A DNA stretch of 64,000 nt from Prolixibacteraceae bacterium (lineage in GTDB: Bacteria; Bacteroidota; Bacteroidia; Bacteroidales; Prolixibacteraceae): positions 124,001 through 188,000 of the forward strand of contig JAQUIJ010000007.1 in NCBI GenBank assembly GCA_028683385.1. The letters are read 5' to 3'. The notes below the pieces were generated by a model. It was not told where the DNA came from. It made no database searches and saw nothing but the letters and a program-made list of their open reading frames with translations. A program made the position numbers and the translations under genes. Numbering within the stretch: the stretch's first letter is position 1; each line of letters opens with the position of its first letter. This document shows positions 61,282-64,000 of the stretch, piece by piece.

Positions 61282-63045
61282 ATGAATTATAACCTCAATC
61301 AGACCGCTACGGCGGCAGAGCAGAAAAAATCGACACTGGCAGCGCTCCGGAAATTGCTCGATTTGATTCGGGAGGAAAAGCGGACACTGATTCTGGCCTT
61401 TATCATCATTTTTATCAATGCCGGCTTGAGTTTGCTCGGGCCTTACCTCATTGGCCACACCATCGACACCTATATTCAATCGAAACAATACGACGGAGTG
61501 ATCAGGTATTCGGCTATTTTGCTGGTTATGTACATGGTAGCATTTGCAACCAATTACCTGCAAATGATCATGATGGGCGGCGTTGGAATACGGATGTTGT
61601 ACAGTCTCCGGAACGCAGTTTTTACCAAACTTCAGGAATTGCCCGTCGATTTTTTCAACCAAAACAAGGCTGGCGATTTGATTTCGCGAATCAACAACGA
61701 TACCGACAAACTGAACCAGTTTTTTTCGCAATCGCTGATGCAGTTTATCAGCAGCATATTCACGATGCTTGGCGCTGGTATTTTCCTGCTGAGTATTAAT
61801 CTTGAATTGGGTGCCGCGGCTCTTTTACCTGCTCTGATCATCTGGATTTTCACCAAGGCCATTTCGCCGTGGGTCAAACGAAAAAATGCGGCCAACCTGA
61901 AAAGCACCGGCGGATTGAGCGCCGAAATTCAGGAAAGTCTGAATAATTTCAAGGTGATCATTGCTTTTAACCGACGTGATTATTTCCGGAAACGCTTCGA
62001 TGAAGCCAATCAGAAGAATTATTCAACGGCTGTTAGCGCCGGATTGGCTAACAATATTTTCACTCCGGTTTTCGGATTTTCGTCCAATTTAGGTCAGCTC
62101 GTTGTTCTTGCCTTTGGTATTTACCTGATCATGACCGGAAAATTCACCATTGGATTGCTGATCAGTTTCCTGGCCTATGTGAACAGCTTTTACCACCCTT
62201 TACGCCAATTGGCTGGGCTTTGGGCCAATTTCCAGATCGCTATGGCCGGATGGGACCGCATTTCGCAAATACTATCTTTGGACACGAATCTGGAAGTTAT
62301 TGAGGATACAACTGTTGAATCGGCTTCTTCTTATCTTTCGTTCCGGAATGTTTCATTTACCTATCCGAATGGGAAAGAAGTATTGCATCACGTCAATTTT
62401 AATCTGGAACGTGGAAAAACATACGCATTCGTAGGTCCAACCGGAGGCGGAAAAACCACTACAGCCTCGCTAATTGCCCGTTTGTACGATGCTACAACAG
62501 GAACGATATTGCTCGACGGGAAAGATATTCGCAGCTACCAACCCGAAGAACGAACCAACAAAATTGGGTTTATTCTTCAGGAACCATTTTTATTTACCGG
62601 AACCGTGCGCGACAATATTCTGTATGGAAATCCGGAATACAAAAACCTTTCGAACGATGAATTGGCTGCCGTGATTAAAGAATCGGGACTTGAAAGTCTG
62701 CTGAGCCGGTTTGATTCAGGATTGGATTCGAAAGTTCAGACGACAGGTGATGGCATTAGTTTGGGGCAAAAACAATTGATTGCTTTTATGCGCTCGGTGC
62801 TGCGTAAACCCGAACTGCTTATCCTCGACGAAGCAACCGCCAACATCGATACCATTACCGAACAATTACTCGAAAATATTCTTCAGAAATTACCTGCAAG
62901 TACAACCCGTGTTATCATTGCCCACCGGTTGAATACTATAGAAAATGCCGATGAAATCTTCTTTGTCAACTCCGGAGAAGTAATTCGTGCAGGTTCCCTG
63001 GCCGATGCAGTAAATTTGTTGTTGCATGGAAAAAGGGAAAGCTAA
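61282..63045 (+). CDS. ABC exporter half (active nucleotide site partner)
   Basis: 587 residues: six-span exporter domain then ATPase. Walker A GPTGGGKTTTA, Q-loop FILQEPF, a changed signature ISLGQKQLIAFMRS, intact Walker B LLILDEATANID and H-loop IIAHRLNTI. Complementary to its partner: this subunit supplies the catalytic Walker B and His, the other supplies LSGGQ. Likely a multidrug or lipid exporter in the inner membrane. Confidence 0.92.
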   Translation: MNYNLNQTATAAEQKKSTLAALRKLLDLIREEKRTLILAFIIIFINAGLSLLGPYLIGHTIDTYIQSKQYDGVIRYSAILLVMYMVAFATNYLQMIMMGGVGIRMLYSLRNAVFTKLQELPVDFFNQNKAGDLISRINNDTDKLNQFFSQSLMQFISSIFTMLGAGIFLLSINLELGAAALLPALIIWIFTKAISPWVKRKNAANLKSTGGLSAEIQESLNNFKVIIAFNRRDYFRKRFDEANQKNYSTAVSAGLANNIFTPVFGFSSNLGQLVVLAFGIYLIMTGKFTIGLLISFLAYVNSFYHPLRQLAGLWANFQIAMAGWDRISQILSLDTNLEVIEDTTVESASSYLSFRNVSFTYPNGKEVLHHVNFNLERGKTYAFVGPTGGGKTTTASLIARLYDATTGTILLDGKDIRSYQPEERTNKIGFILQEPFLFTGTVRDNILYGNPEYKNLSNDELAAVIKESGLESLLSRFDSGLDSKVQTTGDGISLGQKQLIAFMRSVLRKPELLILDEATANIDTITEQLLENILQKLPASTTRVIIAHRLNTIENADEIFFVNSGEVIRAGSLADAVNLLLHGKRES

Positions 63046-63069
63046 AACAATATTCGTTCTATATAGACT

Positions 63070-63102
63070 ACTGAGCAGGTGACTTGAAGTCACCTGCTCA
63101 GT
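63070..63102 (+). terminator. Perfect hairpin after the ABC pair
   Basis: ACTGAGCAGGTGACTT (63070-63085) with its exact complement at 63087-63102, loop of one base. No T-run follows, so it may protect or attenuate rather than terminate. Confidence 0.55.
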
Positions 63103-63222
63103 AAATGCTGATATCAGGAATACAGATAAAAGAAACTAAAAAATGGGTTAATCTACTGGCATAATGATTTTGGAATCACGCCATCAGTAGAACCACAATA
63201 GAAAACAGAAAAACAGAAAACT

Positions 63223-63858
63223 ATGGCATTATTAGATGATTTAAAATGGCGATACGCCACCAAAAAGTACGATCCAACAAAGAAAGTAGCTCAGGAAGAT
63301 GTGGACAAGATTATTGAGGCTGCACGACTGGCACCAACGTCATCGGGCTTGCAACAGTTTCGGGTAATCGAAATTACCAATCAGGAATTAAAGGATAAGA
63401 TAGTTCCGATTGCAATGGATCAGCAAATTGTTGCGGATTGTTCGCACCTGTTGGTATTTGTTGCCTGGGATAAATATACTGCTGAAAGAATTGATGGACA
63501 GTATGACTACATTACCGATGAAAGGGAATTACCTCGCGGAAGATTTGGTTCATACACTGATCGGTTAAAAAGCTTGTATCTCAATCAGACTGAAGAACAA
63601 AATTTTGTGCACACAGCAAGGCAGGCATACATTGGATTTGGACTGGCAATTGCCCAGGCTGCGGAGCTAAAAGTTGACAGTACCCCCATGGAAGGTTTTA
63701 ACCCGGATCTACTTGATGAATTGCTCTATCTCCGGTCGAAAGGATTAAGAAGTGTTTTGTTATTGCCGTTGGGTTACCGCGATGCTGAAAATGACTGGTT
63801 GGAGAAAATGAAGAAAGTCAGAAAATTGACTGACGAATTTGTAATCAAATACAAATAA
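63223..63858 (+). CDS. Nitroreductase-family NAD(P)H oxidoreductase
   Basis: 211 residues. LLDDLKWRYATKKYDPTKKV and AARLAPTSSGLQQFRVIEI are the FMN-binding start of nitroreductases; AYIGFGLAIAQAAELKVDSTPMEGFNPD is the usual second half. FMN-dependent reduction of quinones or nitro compounds in the cytosol is the family role. It has its own leader and a strong bidirectional hairpin follows. Confidence 0.93.
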   Translation: MALLDDLKWRYATKKYDPTKKVAQEDVDKIIEAARLAPTSSGLQQFRVIEITNQELKDKIVPIAMDQQIVADCSHLLVFVAWDKYTAERIDGQYDYITDERELPRGRFGSYTDRLKSLYLNQTEEQNFVHTARQAYIGFGLAIAQAAELKVDSTPMEGFNPDLLDELLYLRSKGLRSVLLLPLGYRDAENDWLEKMKKVRKLTDEFVIKYK

Positions 63859-63898
63859 TTCTGCCTACTGTTTTCATCACCTGAAAATAGTGAAATCC

Positions 63899-63934
63899 AA
63901 AAAGGAGAGTTGAAAATTATTCAACTCTCCTTTT
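63899..63934. terminator. Bidirectional terminator after the nitroreductase
   Basis: AAAAGGAGAGTTGAA against TTCAACTCTCCTTTT with A- and T-runs on both sides, between the nitroreductase and a convergent partial gene. Confidence 0.8.
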
Positions 63935-63940
63935 CTATTT

Positions 63941-64000
63941 TTATTCATTAAATCCACTTTTGCTGCCGGTAGGTGTATTTTCTACTGTAGACTCTTCTTT
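63941..64000 (-). CDS. C-terminal end of an unknown gene (partial)
   Basis: The minus strand reads 19 codons (KEESTVENTPTGSKSGFNE) and a TAA, open to the window edge. Position right behind the bidirectional terminator supports a real gene end. Nothing more can be said. Confidence 0.45.
   Translation of the reverse strand, partial: KEESTVENTPTGSKSGFNE

Overview
The window reads as a chromosome segment of a member of the Bacteroidota. Supporting signs are AT-rich genes, TAnnTTTG-type -7 promoter motifs, and typical gene content: BatA-like VWA protein, DUF1460 amidase, tricorn-like S41 protease, secreted C1B peptidase, large AsmA-like protein and a group B-type [FeFe] hydrogenase. The hydrogenase suggests an anaerobic or facultative lifestyle. 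An order-level guess of Marinilabiliales (Prolixibacteraceae-like) is inference only.

Region 1 (1-1683): the 5' part of a tex gene on the minus strand, a small secreted protein, and a repeat-rich intergenic region with two terminator hairpins.

Region 2 (1684-21681): the accessory centrepiece, an integron-like gene-cassette array. A 578-aa tyrosine recombinase with an unusual N-terminal extension lies upstream, in the same orientation as the cassettes. Sixty bases after its stop the first of 15 cassettes begins. Each cassette ends in a ~132-nt attC-like site that opens with ...AAC and closes with G|TT.... The first 9-10 nt of each cassette are the reverse complement of the arm that opens the attC at its own far end, which is the signature of circular cassettes inserted by site-specific recombination. 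Cargo includes two identical barstar-like inhibitors, a SIR2-like/DUF4917 protein, two PD-(D/E)XK-type nucleases, a thioredoxin-like protein, an S41 protease, secreted unknowns and small cryptic proteins. A two-cassette block (about 1.34 kb) is present twice and looks identical. One cassette carries a translationally coupled minus-strand operon whose first gene starts inside the attC. The last attC is split by an IS110-family element. Its 5' non-coding region shows a readable bridge RNA: one loop matches the interrupted attC on both sides of the insertion point, the other matches the element's own ends.

Region 3 (21901-53000): chromosomal core genes. These are a BatA-like protein, a TPR sensor kinase, rocD, an AsmA-like giant protein, an outer-membrane barrel, a C1B peptidase, a DUF1460 protein, three tandem LpxL-like acyltransferases, priA, a chemoreceptor, pfkA, ispH, cmk, a tricorn-like protease and a five-PAS hybrid histidine kinase.

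Region 4 (53000-64000): [FeFe] hydrogenase, PQQ-like beta-propeller protein, GNAT acetyltransferase, an HTH regulator behind an AT-rich repeat field, a MITE-like element, an ECF sigma factor with a His-rich membrane protein, a heterodimeric ABC exporter pair and a nitroreductase. Short palindromic intergenic repeats are frequent here.

The possibly undescribed system is the combination in Region 2: a same-orientation recombinase without the IntI-specific insertion, attC-like sites with extended covarying arms, and an IS110 element whose bridge RNA is aimed at those sites.
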